A stretch of DNA of 41,608 bases from Aliirhizobium wenxiniae (GTDB lineage: Bacteria; Pseudomonadota; Alphaproteobacteria; Rhizobiales; Rhizobiaceae): contig NZ_JAEUAN010000036.1 in NCBI RefSeq assembly GCF_019511445.1, positions 1-41,608 of the forward strand, read 5' to 3'. Under the pieces are notes generated by a model. It was not told where the DNA came from and did not search any database. It worked only from the letters and a program-made list of their open reading frames with translations. Shown piece by piece: positions 1 to 6,532 of the stretch (the first letter of the stretch is position 1; every line of letters begins with the position of its first letter). Position numbers and translations under genes: made by a program.

Positions 1-341
1 CAGCGCGACGGGTGCGGGAAGTCGAGTTAAAATCTTTGCTTGTACACTTCAGACCGGAGTTCAAAGGATAAAGCCAGGCGCCGAGCTATATCCGCTGTAC
101 GCTGGTAGCCACTCGGGCTGACACGGTATGTCACTGTCGTTACAGTGCTCGATCAAGTTTCCAGGCTGCTAGAATGTGTCCGCATTTGCGGCTAGCCCGA
201 TCATCGACCTTCTACTATAGCGCGCCACGGTGTTTGTTCGGCGAGGGTTCGTTGAGCACAGTTCCGATCTATCCGTTCTTCAGTTGTGCCTGCGTAGAAC
301 GGCGGTATTTGCTCGCCGGAGAAGGTTGCGACAGGTTGCGA
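1..341. other. Left-edge region, no gene recognised
   Basis: No convincing reading frame or RNA gene is visible here. The one structured element is a perfect 6-base inverted repeat, CACTGT-CGTT-ACAGTG, at 132-147. It lies about 195 bases before the first small gene and could be an operator half-site pair, but nothing else supports that. Confidence 0.4.
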
Positions 342-647
342 ATGTTCAGATTCAAGAAGAATGGGGCTTTAGAAGCCTTCTGCGCATTTGCTCGTGACGA
401 GCACCAGGCTCAACGGATTTATCAGCAGTTCAGCCTGACCAAGGATGAATTCCTGCGCTACCTTGGCTTGGGGATCATCAAGGCATCGGGTTTTGCTCAA
501 CTCGCGGACGGACACGCACGAGCCAGATACGAGATCCAGCTCGGCAACAAAGTCATGTGGATCGAGGTCGTCGAAAACAGAATCTTCTCGCATGATATGC
601 AGCTAGTGCGAGGGAAAAACCTGCACGCGAAGGTCTCCGGTGACTGA
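342..647 (+). CDS. Small hypothetical protein, first of three overlapping ORFs
   Basis: A 101-residue protein that I do not recognise. I chose the ATG at 342 (MFRFKKNG) because the upstream extension of the frame is low-complexity and Cys-rich and looks non-coding. The middle is helical with many charged residues, and the C-terminus (GNKVMWIEVV) reads like a beta strand. The ribosome binding site is weak. The stop codon overlaps a GTG start in the next frame (GTGACTGA), as in translationally coupled genes. Function is unknown. Confidence 0.45.
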   Translation: MFRFKKNGALEAFCAFARDEHQAQRIYQQFSLTKDEFLRYLGLGIIKASGFAQLADGHARARYEIQLGNKVMWIEVVENRIFSHDMQLVRGKNLHAKVSGD

Positions 648-813
648 ACTGAATCTAACACATTCGCTGGCAGCAACGGGAGTACCGGGCAAAGCGTTGT
701 CGGGGCTGGAACTGCGCCTACTGGAACTGATGGTGTCGGGACATCCGGATCGACGTGCGACCGTTATCCATCGTGGGGAGAAATTCCGTTGCTCGCCACT
801 GTCGTGGCAATGA
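640..813 (+). CDS. Small overlapping ORF with GTG start
   Basis: A possible 57-residue protein starting at the GTG inside GTGACTGA, overlapping the preceding gene by 8 bases. It holds a leucine-rich helix (ELRLLELMVSG) followed by a basic stretch (HPDRRATVIHRGEKF). Its stop overlaps the ATG of the next small ORF in an ATGA arrangement. The chained overlaps are the main support, since the sequence matches no family I know. It could be a chance ORF. Confidence 0.3.
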   Translation: MTELNLTHSLAATGVPGKALSGLELRLLELMVSGHPDRRATVIHRGEKFRCSPLSWQ

Positions 814-1007
814 CAGGATCGTTGGCGGACGACCATGCAAAAGCCGGCGCGATATCATCTCTCGTGGCGGTGGGTGCATGCGACACGACCCGTCAGCCGA
901 TAGGCCTGTTACAGAGGATGAAGATGAAGAAATCAGCGACATTCTTCTACGTCACACCACGAGGGCACGACCTGTTGATTAAGCTGCAATCGGACAGCAA
1001 AAGATAG
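810..1007 (+). CDS. Small overlapping ORF, possible winged-helix-like tail
   Basis: A possible 65-residue protein whose ATG overlaps the previous stop (ATGA). The C-terminal part (FFYVTPRGHDLLIKLQ) resembles the beta-wing and final helix of winged-helix proteins, where a T-x-x-G-x-x-L pattern is common. That resemblance is short and not decisive. It could also be a remnant of a larger gene broken by frameshifts across 640-1007. Confidence 0.3.
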   Translation: MTGSLADDHAKAGAISSLVAVGACDTTRQPIGLLQRMKMKKSATFFYVTPRGHDLLIKLQSDSKR

Positions 1008-1196
1008 GTGAAGTCGGTTGAGGTCATAAAGAGCAAGCGACGAGCCACTCAAAGCTTGCAGGCCTAGATCAGCTTCATTGATAATTGGTACGCTTCACTG
1101 CCTCGCGTGGCCGCGGGAGCCTGAGACGACTTCCGTATTAACGAGTACCTTCCTCTCTGATACCGTCCGCAAACATTGTTTTGTTGGGAGGCTAGG

Positions 1197-1496
1197 ATGA
1201 TCGTTGCAAGCGGCAGGTTGGAAACTGAAATAAGTCGCCTCAGCAGCGAAGAGAGGCGACTACTTTTCCGTGGGCTGAAACAAGAGGTCACTCGTGTCTT
1301 TTGCCAGCTTGACAAACCAACTAGGGCACGCTGGGGAGCCTCTGTGCGCAAATTGGTGGAAGTACTGGGGCATTTTGAAGCCGATCCTACTGACGCACTC
1401 GCTTGTACCATGGAGCAGGCGGCGGAGCTCGCATGCGAATTCATTGCGCAGATCAATTCCAGAAACCACGCTGGGGTGTCTGCGACATTGCACTAG
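1197..1496 (+). CDS. Hypothetical helical protein
   Basis: A 99-residue protein of unknown function. The ATG at 1197 follows a good purine-rich site (GGGAGGCTAGG), which decides the start over an upstream one. The sequence is almost entirely helical and charged, with ISRLSSEERRLLFRGL near the N-terminus and a repeated Ala/Glu-rich helix near the C-terminus (EQAAELACEFIAQI). There is no signal peptide or membrane segment. It stands alone between short intergenic regions. Confidence 0.55.
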   Translation: MIVASGRLETEISRLSSEERRLLFRGLKQEVTRVFCQLDKPTRARWGASVRKLVEVLGHFEADPTDALACTMEQAAELACEFIAQINSRNHAGVSATLH

Positions 1497-1654
1497 GCGA
1501 GACCTGAGCCGGAGGTGCGCGATTTCATTATTCGAAGGCACGATGCTTCGCTTCAGCGAAACTGCGCGGAGACTCAAGACATAGCAAGAGCGTTACACTT
1601 GCTCGAGACAAGTGCTCCCAACGCAATACACCTTCATTTACTCTCGGTACAGGC

Positions 1655-1748
1655 AACAAAAAAGGCCGGGGGAGTTCGCGCCGACCTTCCTCGTTGTCGC
1701 CGTTTCACCGGTGCCATTACATCCGTGGTCACGAGCGTCGAGTGACAA
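1655..1748 (-). ncRNA. Candidate small RNA sharing an element with the cspA 3' UTR
   Basis: No gene is apparent on this stretch, yet the minus strand shows a promoter-like motif (GGAAC-N17-ATT, 1780 to 1756) and, about 90 bases on, a terminator with a T-run. Between them, 1713-1731 matches 4840-4858 at 18 of 19 positions. The second copy sits in the same place relative to the terminator downstream of cspA. This suggests a short structured transcript or a remnant of a duplicated csp 3' end. There is no expression evidence, and the promoter match is imperfect (ATT instead of GTT). Confidence 0.35.
1658..1686 (-). terminator. Rho-independent terminator, minus strand
   Basis: On the minus strand GGTCGG (1686-1681) pairs with CCGGCC (1669-1664), including one G-U pair, around an 11-base loop, followed by six T residues. 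The wobble pair makes the stem stable only in the minus-strand RNA, which fixes its direction. Confidence 0.55.
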
Positions 1749-1755
1749 AGCAACT

Positions 1756-1780
1756 AATTCGAAACTCGAAGTTTGGTTCC
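1756..1780 (-). promoter_or_regulatory. Imperfect EcfG-type promoter motif
   Basis: On the minus strand the sequence reads GGAAC, 17 bases, ATT. This fits the looser form GGAAC-N18-TT described for rhizobial RpoE2 but lacks the G seen at the other sites in this window. It would drive the small-RNA candidate ending near 1658. Confidence 0.3.
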
Positions 1781-1960
1781 GCGCCATTGTTTCAGCCGCG
1801 AATTGCGCCGAGCCCATGTCGCTTGCTGACGTCAACCTGACCTTTGCCTTCAAGCGCTGACGTGAATTGAAAAATGACACTGTTCCACGGCTATACGTGA
1901 TCCGTTCGCCTCACGTTCGCAAGACTGTGGAAATAGTAAGATTCACTGATCTAAGCCGAG

Positions 1961-1990
1961 AACAAAAAGAGGCCCGAAACGAGCGGGCCT
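1961..1990 (-). terminator. Strong Rho-independent terminator, minus strand
   Basis: A perfect 7-base stem, AGGCCCG (1990-1984) with CGGGCCT (1976-1970) on the minus strand, encloses a 7-base loop and is followed by CTTTTTGTT. The T-rich tail is only on the minus-strand side, so it ends a leftward transcript. Confidence 0.75.
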
Positions 1991-2103
1991 AATTGAGGTT
2001 TGGGGAAAAACCAAAGGCCGCGTGCAGGCCCAATCCGAATGGCAAGATTAGGCCTGCACTACGACATCTGGAGAGGGATCAGGTAGTTCAAGCGTGATCC
2101 CAC
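1961..2103 (-). ncRNA. Candidate general-stress small RNA, about 140 nt
   Basis: A leftward transcription unit without an open reading frame. It is bounded by a perfect EcfG-type promoter motif (GGAAC at 2134-2130, GTTCG beginning at 2112) and the strong terminator ending near 1961. Three hairpins are visible: a 9-base perfect stem GTGCAGGCC/GGCCTGCAC (2059-2051 with 2030-2022) that extends further past one mismatch; a small GGTTT/AAACC hairpin (2012-2008 with 2001-1997); and the terminator stem. The T-rich segment between hairpins could bind Hfq. I do not recognise the family. The start near 2103 is inferred from the promoter, so it may be off by several bases. Confidence 0.6.
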
Positions 2104-2109
2104 CTGTCG

Positions 2110-2134
2110 AACAGAGTACGCATCTATTAGTTCC
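2110..2134 (-). promoter_or_regulatory. EcfG-type promoter for the small RNA candidate
   Basis: On the minus strand: GGAAC, a 17-base spacer, then GTTCG. Spacing and flanks are identical to the motifs in front of several small stress genes in this window. It points toward the 1961-2103 candidate, not toward the DUF982 gene at 2201. Confidence 0.65.
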
Positions 2135-2200
2135 ACCTAATCGACGCAGGAGCCAATTACCTGCATTGAAGTTGATTCCCGCGCTACATGGGAGATGATG

Positions 2201-2506
2201 ATGCGTGGCGACTGGAATGAACCTATCGAAGTCGAGCTGGGACAGATCGGCTACTACCGTTTGATCGGGAATACCGAGCAGGCTGCAGAGACTCTTGTGC
2301 ATCGTTGGCCGGTTGATCGCGGTAGAGCCTACAATGAAGCGCTGCGCGTGTGCCTACAGGTGCTGGACAACAATGGCGACCCATCAGAGGCGCGCGAAGC
2401 ATTTCTCGATGCAGCAAGGGAAGCCGACGTCGGTACGCGCCGCTACATACCGTATGCGGTCAAGCGTCCCGGCAAGGAAGTCTCTTTCGGAAAAAGGCGG
2501 TCATAG
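2201..2506 (+). CDS. DUF982 family protein
   Basis: A 101-residue member of the short Rhizobiales-specific DUF982 family, whose function is unknown. The family pattern is clear: an N-terminal tryptophan (GDWNEPIEVEL), an Ala-rich helix with a WP motif (AAETLVHRWPVDRG), a Cys-containing helix (ALRVCLQVLD) and the AF..AA.EA signature (AREAFLDAAREADV). Three ATG codons lie in a row. I chose 2201 because the GGGAG site at 2190-2194 is properly spaced only for that one. A basic C-terminal tail of about 25 residues extends beyond the usual family length. No operon partner is obvious. Confidence 0.8.
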   Translation: MRGDWNEPIEVELGQIGYYRLIGNTEQAAETLVHRWPVDRGRAYNEALRVCLQVLDNNGDPSEAREAFLDAAREADVGTRRYIPYAVKRPGKEVSFGKRRS

Positions 2507-2516
2507 TAATCGCCAG

Positions 2517-2752
2517 TCACACCTCGCCTTGCCAGTGATATGGTCCCTTGGGCAACTCGTACTTCATACGACCCGCCGTCTCCCAACAGTCATTTGGCTC
2601 AGTAATGATCATCCAATCTTTGCCACCGTGGATATGAGCACGCGAATTCTGCGCCTCGATTGCTAAACGAACGTCATAACGCGCATTGTCCTGGGTATCC
2701 GCCCCTTCGCGACGCGAATTATTCGGAACGGCGCTGAAATCCCGGCGCCATA
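2517..2752 (-). pseudogene. Coding-like frame without a usable start codon
   Basis: An open minus-strand frame with protein-like character (for example WMIITEPNDCWETAGRM, then ELPKGPYHWQGEV at the end) runs from about 2752 to the TGA at 2519-2517. It contains no ATG or GTG until the internal WM codon. The frame stays open toward the divergent DUF982 gene, and no ribosome binding site is seen. It may be a 5'-damaged gene or one using an unrecognised start. Function is unknown. Confidence 0.4.
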
Positions 2753-2836
2753 CTCGATTGCAGCTTAAACAGCAGCGTTCAGCGCTTTGAACGTTTGCAA
2801 CTCTCGGCCATTCGGACCCGCAGGAAAGGGAAGCTC

Positions 2837-3103
2837 GTGAACTCCGTAATCCCCGTAGGTTTCGGTCTCGAGTGGGAGTTTGCTGTCTTCGTTCAAGATG
2901 GCCTGCTCGATAAGCCCATCACTGGGCCAAGAGCGGCTCTCAAATTTCTTCATGAAAATTTTCGCCATCAGACCGGAGCCCCTTTCCGCGCTGCGATTGC
3001 TGACTGCAACAGTGCGCTCAGATATCGCTGCGATGCCGAGATTGCCAGATTTTCATTTATCGCGGCCTACGCGGATTACAGAGTGAAGCTCGATCGCCGC
3101 TAA
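2837..3103 (+). CDS. DUF982 family protein
   Basis: An 88-residue DUF982 protein of unknown function. The family landmarks are the early tryptophan (GLEWEFAVFVQDG), the helix GPRAALKFLHENF, the Cys helix (AIADCNSALRY) and an A..SF.AAYAD C-terminal helix. The GTG at 2837 is preferred because AAAGGGAAG lies 5-6 bases upstream and the residues before it do not fit the family. The reverse strand also has an open frame here (2765-2968), but it lacks family features. This is the second DUF982 copy within 1 kb, and the two are only distantly similar. Confidence 0.7.
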   Translation: MNSVIPVGFGLEWEFAVFVQDGLLDKPITGPRAALKFLHENFRHQTGAPFRAAIADCNSALRYRCDAEIARFSFIAAYADYRVKLDRR

Positions 3104-3169
3104 TGCTTAGGCTGAGGCTCCAGGAAAAGAGGTTGCTCCTGGCTCTGCGTCAGTCCATCCCTTGAACGA

Positions 3170-3622
3170 TTATCGTTCGCTGATGCTTGGCAGATGAAGC
3201 GCGACATCTCGTCGACCTCTTTCATCGAGAGTTTCGACGTTTGCTTGCCAGAAAGCCTCTGCTTCGGAAGGATCATTCTCCCACGACCGCGTGGTGACGA
3301 TATTGTCGTCCACCTTCGCCCGGCGTCGTCCACCGAGATTGAGGTAACGCATCGCGGTCGCATACGAGGATGTTTCACCCTGATCCTCGCTGAGCTGGCT
3401 TTCCGGCCTCGGGTGCGATTGACCCAATATTTGCAGCAGGGCTGCATATTCGGGCTTGCCCACATTGCGATTGAGAAAATCCGCCACAGGGATGCGGGTT
3501 ACCTGTCCGCCTGAAGGTGCGTTCGCTTCGTGCACCACCACCGTTTCACCCGAGACTTGATGCTTTTCAAGCGACCACCGGTCGCCATTTGAACTGACGG
3601 AGAAATCCTGTTTATCGATCAT
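3170..3622 (-). CDS. Rhizobial hypothetical protein, SNGDRW-type
   Basis: A 150-residue protein of a type I recall as recurring in rhizobia without known function. The N-terminal half has FSVSSNGDRWSLEK followed by VVVHEANAPSGGQVTRIPVADFL, which looks like a small beta domain. The C-terminal half is charged and probably disordered or helical. There is no signal peptide or membrane segment, so it is likely cytosolic. A perfect EcfG-type promoter motif lies about 90 bases upstream (3715-3739), suggesting general-stress control. It is monocistronic as far as I can see. Confidence 0.7.
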   Translation of the reverse strand: MIDKQDFSVSSNGDRWSLEKHQVSGETVVVHEANAPSGGQVTRIPVADFLNRNVGKPEYAALLQILGQSHPRPESQLSEDQGETSSYATAMRYLNLGGRRRAKVDDNIVTTRSWENDPSEAEAFWQANVETLDERGRRDVALHLPSISER

Positions 3623-3714
3623 CGATGTGGTTCCTTACGGTTGCTGATCGACAGACAAAAGCGCGTACGCTCTGCTTGATAGGAAAGGTCTGATACTCAT
3701 AGCCCCGGCACCCA

Positions 3715-3739
3715 AACGATCCACGCGTGGCGGTGTTCC
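3715..3739 (-). promoter_or_regulatory. EcfG-type promoter
   Basis: Minus strand GGAAC (3739-3735), 17-base spacer, GTT (3717-3715), here preceded by C to give the full CGTT element. It points at the gene starting at 3622 and would leave a leader of roughly 85 bases. Confidence 0.6.
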
Positions 3740-3841
3740 AAGTGCGTTCCCGCACTCAAGCTCGATCGCAAGCCGTTTTTTGTTCCGGTAGGATGGCCGC
3801 ACCTGGATGCATAGATTACTTACTACCTGGAGGGTTGGCGA

Positions 3842-4117
3842 TCAGGCACGATCGTAGGTGAAAGATGTCAGCAGCGTCGTAACAAAGTTGCTCGCCCGCT
3901 CTTTGACCAAAACCTCAGTCCACTCGTCCGTGCCACGAAGCCGCAAGTCCGTCCGAATGCTATCGACCGCGGCTTCTTCGATCCGTTTGATATGCGTTTT
4001 GAAAGCTTCTTCGCTGCTTCCGTGGTACATATCGCGTATCACCATCCGCAGGATTTCCTGGATCGCAATCTGCCAAGCCGTATTGATCGCCTGCAGTTCG
4101 TTTTTGTCTGGTGACAT
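3842..4117 (-). CDS. Hypothetical helical protein
   Basis: A 91-residue protein I do not recognise. The start is supported by TAGGAG seven bases before the ATG at 4117. The sequence is predicted helical throughout (INTAWQIAIQEILRMVI, then FKTHIKRIEEAAVDSI), acidic and basic residues alternate, and there is no membrane segment. It lies between a stress-type gene and the DUF6481 remnant, all on the minus strand, but the gaps argue against one tight operon. Confidence 0.6.
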   Translation of the reverse strand: MSPDKNELQAINTAWQIAIQEILRMVIRDMYHGSSEEAFKTHIKRIEEAAVDSIRTDLRLRGTDEWTEVLVKERASNFVTTLLTSFTYDRA

Positions 4118-4195
4118 GGCATGCTCCTAATGCGGCCCTCACCGGAGCGGTCGCTTCGTCAAGCCGGGACGTGCCCCGGTTTAATCTGCTGGCGA

Positions 4196-4534
4196 TTAGG
4201 CCTGCCGAGCCTTGCGGTTCGCATAGCGGCGATCGCGCGCGGCCTTCCGGGCAGCATCATCCTCAACGACACGTCTGATCCTTGCGCTCTCAGCGATTGC
4301 GCGCTCCTCCGTTTCCGCTAACGCAGCAGCTTCGATAGCTGCCTGCTTTTCGGCCGCATCGGCGTCGCGTCGATTACGCTCCTCAACTTTGAGACGGTCT
4401 CGTTCTACACGCCGTAAGTCGCGCGCTTGAACAAGTGCGGTGCGCTCGGCATGTTTTGCATCCCTTATGGGATCGTTAGCGGTCTTGGCTACCTGGTAAG
4501 CGGCAAGGAGCGCCGCGCCGATGGCGCGGTTAGC
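4196..4534 (-). pseudogene. DUF6481-family remnant lacking its N-terminus
   Basis: The frame encodes the long charged helix of DUF6481 proteins: AALLAAYQVAKTANDP, HAERTALVQARDLRRVERDRL, an Ala/Glu-rich coiled segment, and the diagnostic basic ending KAARDRRYANRKARQA. The usual first 20 or so residues and a start codon are missing. The homologous part begins exactly where the upstream small gene (4530-4754) stops. The only in-frame upstream start would be a TTG near 4600 inside that gene, without a binding site. A deletion joining two small genes is the simplest explanation. Translational coupling from a rare codon cannot be excluded. Confidence 0.5.
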
Positions 4535-4754
4535 GCACCTTGGCGCGTTTGGCGACGAGTGCGGCGGTTGCCGGCATCCGTTCAGCCTGCTCTTTCGCAA
4601 GCCTTGCTTCTCTGAGCCGTGATGTCTTCGCCTCGCGTGCGTGTTCTTCCGACTTCAACTCTTCCAACGCGTTGTTCTTGGGAAAGAATTGGGATTGAAC
4701 GTTGCCGAAGTCGAGTTCGGCCTGCTGGCGAGATTTGCTGTATGTTTCCGTCAT
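4530..4754 (-). CDS. Small hypothetical charged protein
   Basis: A 74-residue, highly charged helical protein of a common rhizobial type (starts MTETYSKSRQQAELDFG, later AREAKTSRLREARLAKEQ). I recall such proteins only as hypothetical. The ATG at 4754 has GGAGG just upstream. An in-frame ATG four codons earlier would bury that site and is rejected. It follows cspA on the same strand beyond a terminator, so it depends on read-through or on a promoter I cannot see. Its stop codon coincides with the truncated start of the DUF6481 remnant. Confidence 0.6.
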   Translation of the reverse strand: MTETYSKSRQQAELDFGNVQSQFFPKNNALEELKSEEHAREAKTSRLREARLAKEQAERMPATAALVAKRAKVR

Positions 4755-4782
4755 GGATTCCTCCATCGTCGGTCGTTCGACC

Positions 4783-4814
4783 AAATTAAAAAGGCCAGGC
4801 AAGCCGCCTGGCCT
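4783..4814 (-). terminator. Terminator after cspA
   Basis: A perfect 9-base stem, AGGCCAGGC (4814-4806) with GCCTGGCCT (4800-4792) on the minus strand, has a 5-base loop followed by TTTTAATTT. It lies about 60 bases after the cspA stop codon. Confidence 0.85.
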
Positions 4815-4875
4815 CAGACTGATAAATGCTTCCGGCGATGCCAGTACATCCGTGGTCAAAGGGAAGCAGATATCA

Positions 4876-5085
4876 TCAAGCGGACTGCAGATTGCAGGCC
4901 GACATCTTGCCCGACTTCATGTCGCGCTCAAGTTCGAAGCCGATCTTCTGACCTTCAACGAGCTCGCGCATTCCGGCGCGCTCGACAGCCGAAATGTGAA
5001 CGAAGGCGTCAGCGCCGCCGTTGTCGGGCTGGATAAAACCAAAACCCTTGGTGGAATTGAACCATTTTACTGTGCCAGTGGTCAT
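4876..5085 (-). CDS. cspA: Cold-shock protein, CspA family
   Basis: A 69-residue single cold-shock domain, the normal length for the family. It contains the RNA-binding motifs KGFGFI (RNP1) and FVHIS (RNP2), and starts MTTGTVKWFNSTKG. Such proteins bind single-stranded RNA or DNA and melt secondary structure during cold or stress adaptation in the cytoplasm. The ATG at 5085 has AAAGGG upstream; a TTG 15 bases earlier would add only MKGFI. The long upstream gap is consistent with the long leaders of csp mRNAs. The 3' UTR holds a 19-base element also found at 1713-1731. Which csp paralogue this is cannot be told from the sequence. Confidence 0.9.
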   Translation of the reverse strand: MTTGTVKWFNSTKGFGFIQPDNGGADAFVHISAVERAGMRELVEGQKIGFELERDMKSGKMSACNLQSA

Positions 5086-5495
5086 GATGAACCCTTTCAA
5101 AGCATGGATTGAGGGACCGCGAGGCAGATGCTACGCGGGTATGAACCGACTATTTTTGAAAGAGAAGTTCGCTTAAAACGCGGTGCCAATCACGCCGTAG
5201 ACAAGCTCGGCAAGCAAAAGATCGATTTAAGCTATATAGGCTGCAAACGGACCGGCGTCAACGTTTAGTTTTTTTGACGAGCGCGATCGCCACTTTAGGT
5301 TGTCACAAACTCAAGCATATGTGGTCCGAGGCGTTTACAGGAAAGATGAAGGTGGCCGACCAATGTCCTTTGCGTGCCACAAGGTTTCAGACGGAATAGC
5401 CGGACGTCGACCTCCTCCCACGCGCGTCTCGCCTTCCTCCGTTAACCAGACGCCGGGCCGCTACATCAGCAATTGGTGAGCAGTGCAGAGCTACC
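5086..5495. other. Intergenic region with probable csp leader
   Basis: About 410 bases without a gene. The part next to 5085 would be the promoter and 5' leader of the cold-shock gene on the minus strand. It contains an AT-rich stretch around 5220-5245 that could hold a promoter. I see no GGAAC-N17-GTT motif and no convincing RNA gene. Confidence 0.4.
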
Positions 5496-5918
5496 TTACT
5501 CGATCATTGCCGCGTGTATCGACCGAATGACGAGCTCGAAGTCGTACGGCTTGGCAACAAAAGGAACGCCGGGCGGCAGCTCACCTGCGCCCGGGATAAA
5601 CCTGCCTGATGTGACAATGATTTTGATGGGTGGCCAACGATCGCGAACGAATGCTGCAAGTTTTAGTCCGTCCATCGTACCCGGCATATCGATATCGGTG
5701 AAGATCATCCGGATATCAGCATGGCGTTCGATGATGGCGATTGCGGCTGCAGCACTATCGGCCTCGAAGACCTGAAAGCCAGCTACTTCCATTTCGTCGA
5801 CGATTGCAAGCCGGATTAGGGCCTCATCCTCGACGACGAGAACGGTGATGGGTTCGGAATGCACGGGCTGTCTCGTTTCGGTTGGAGAGAGGTGGCCCTG
5901 CTTCAAGCCCTCAAACAT
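5496..5918 (-). CDS. Single-domain response regulator
   Basis: A 140-residue protein made of one receiver domain with no output domain. It shows the acidic pair and first strand (VLVVEDEALIRLAI, about residues 25-38), the phosphoacceptor region IFTDIDMPGTMDG (about 71-83), the switch Thr/Ser in IIVTSG, and the conserved Lys in FVAKPY. Proteins of this kind act as phosphate sinks or through protein contacts in two-component relays, and in rhizobia they often lie near HWE/HisKA2-type kinases. No kinase is intact here. The first 20 residues before SEPITVL are unusual and the true start might be later. Confidence 0.8.
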   Translation of the reverse strand: MFEGLKQGHLSPTETRQPVHSEPITVLVVEDEALIRLAIVDEMEVAGFQVFEADSAAAAIAIIERHADIRMIFTDIDMPGTMDGLKLAAFVRDRWPPIKIIVTSGRFIPGAGELPPGVPFVAKPYDFELVIRSIHAAMIE

Positions 5919-6497
5919 TTTGCCTGATAACGTACCAAATAGATCGTTGCGTGTTTCGTTCCAGTAGTGCCACGAAAACTCCGAAGCTTTTTTCCTCGTG
6001 ATCGTCGTTTTCAGTCAAGTGCGAATAGGAATGTGCCTGTAGCCGTCATCCCGGGGAAGGAAACTTGGTTCTTCTACCTCTTGTGCTCGGTGATCGAGGT
6101 CCGAGATCGACACAATTGCCCCGGTGGGCTCTTGCGCAATCCAGGTCTTGGTGTGTCCGCGGTCCCCTGGATTGCGTTGAGAAACATCTCTTTGCCGATT
6201 GTCTCGGCGCCGTTTGGCGAACCGCACATATTTCGGCCGATCGGGCTCGTGCAAAGGCGGTCCGGCGCACGCAGTGCGATTATTGATCGGCTACATCATC
6301 ATCTGAGCAGGATCAGCGATCCGTACGGTATAGCGCTTTGAGCGAGCCTAATAAGTCAGGCCCATATGGGCCCGCTAATCGTTGATGGTTACAAAGCTCT
6401 TGATGGATTCGGAACCAACGACCGCAATTCCCCCAAATGAGCTGATTATGCGGACTAGTTCGATTGTTCGCACTAGGATGTATCTCAGCGATGCTCC
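5919..6497. other. Intergenic region, possible decayed coding sequence
   Basis: Nearly 580 bases with several short open frames on both strands but none convincing. Some minus-strand frames around 6050-6270 contain protein-like words spread over different frames, which could mean a decayed gene. A perfect 14-base palindrome, GGCCCATATGGGCC, sits at 6359-6372. I cannot assign a function. Confidence 0.35.
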
Positions 6498-6526
6498 GAG
6501 ATTGCCGCCCGAAAAGCGGCAATCTC
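6498..6526 (-). terminator. Hairpin at the end of the catabolic operon
   Basis: A perfect 11-base stem, GAGATTGCCGC with GCGGCAATCTC, encloses a 7-base loop (CCGAAAA) and lies 7 bases after the stop codon at 6533. There is no T-run on either side, so it may act as a transcript-stabilising hairpin or a Rho-assisted terminator. Confidence 0.55.
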
Positions 6527-6532
6527 TATTGA

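Noticed and set aside
2765..2968. A 67-codon minus-strand frame opposite a DUF982 gene
   Set aside because: The plus-strand frame has the DUF982 landmarks; the reverse frame matches nothing and lacks a good binding site.
6359..6372. Perfect 14-base palindrome GGCCCATATGGGCC
   Set aside because: No loop, no T-run and no nearby promoter; a single short palindrome in a gene-free region is weak evidence for a site.
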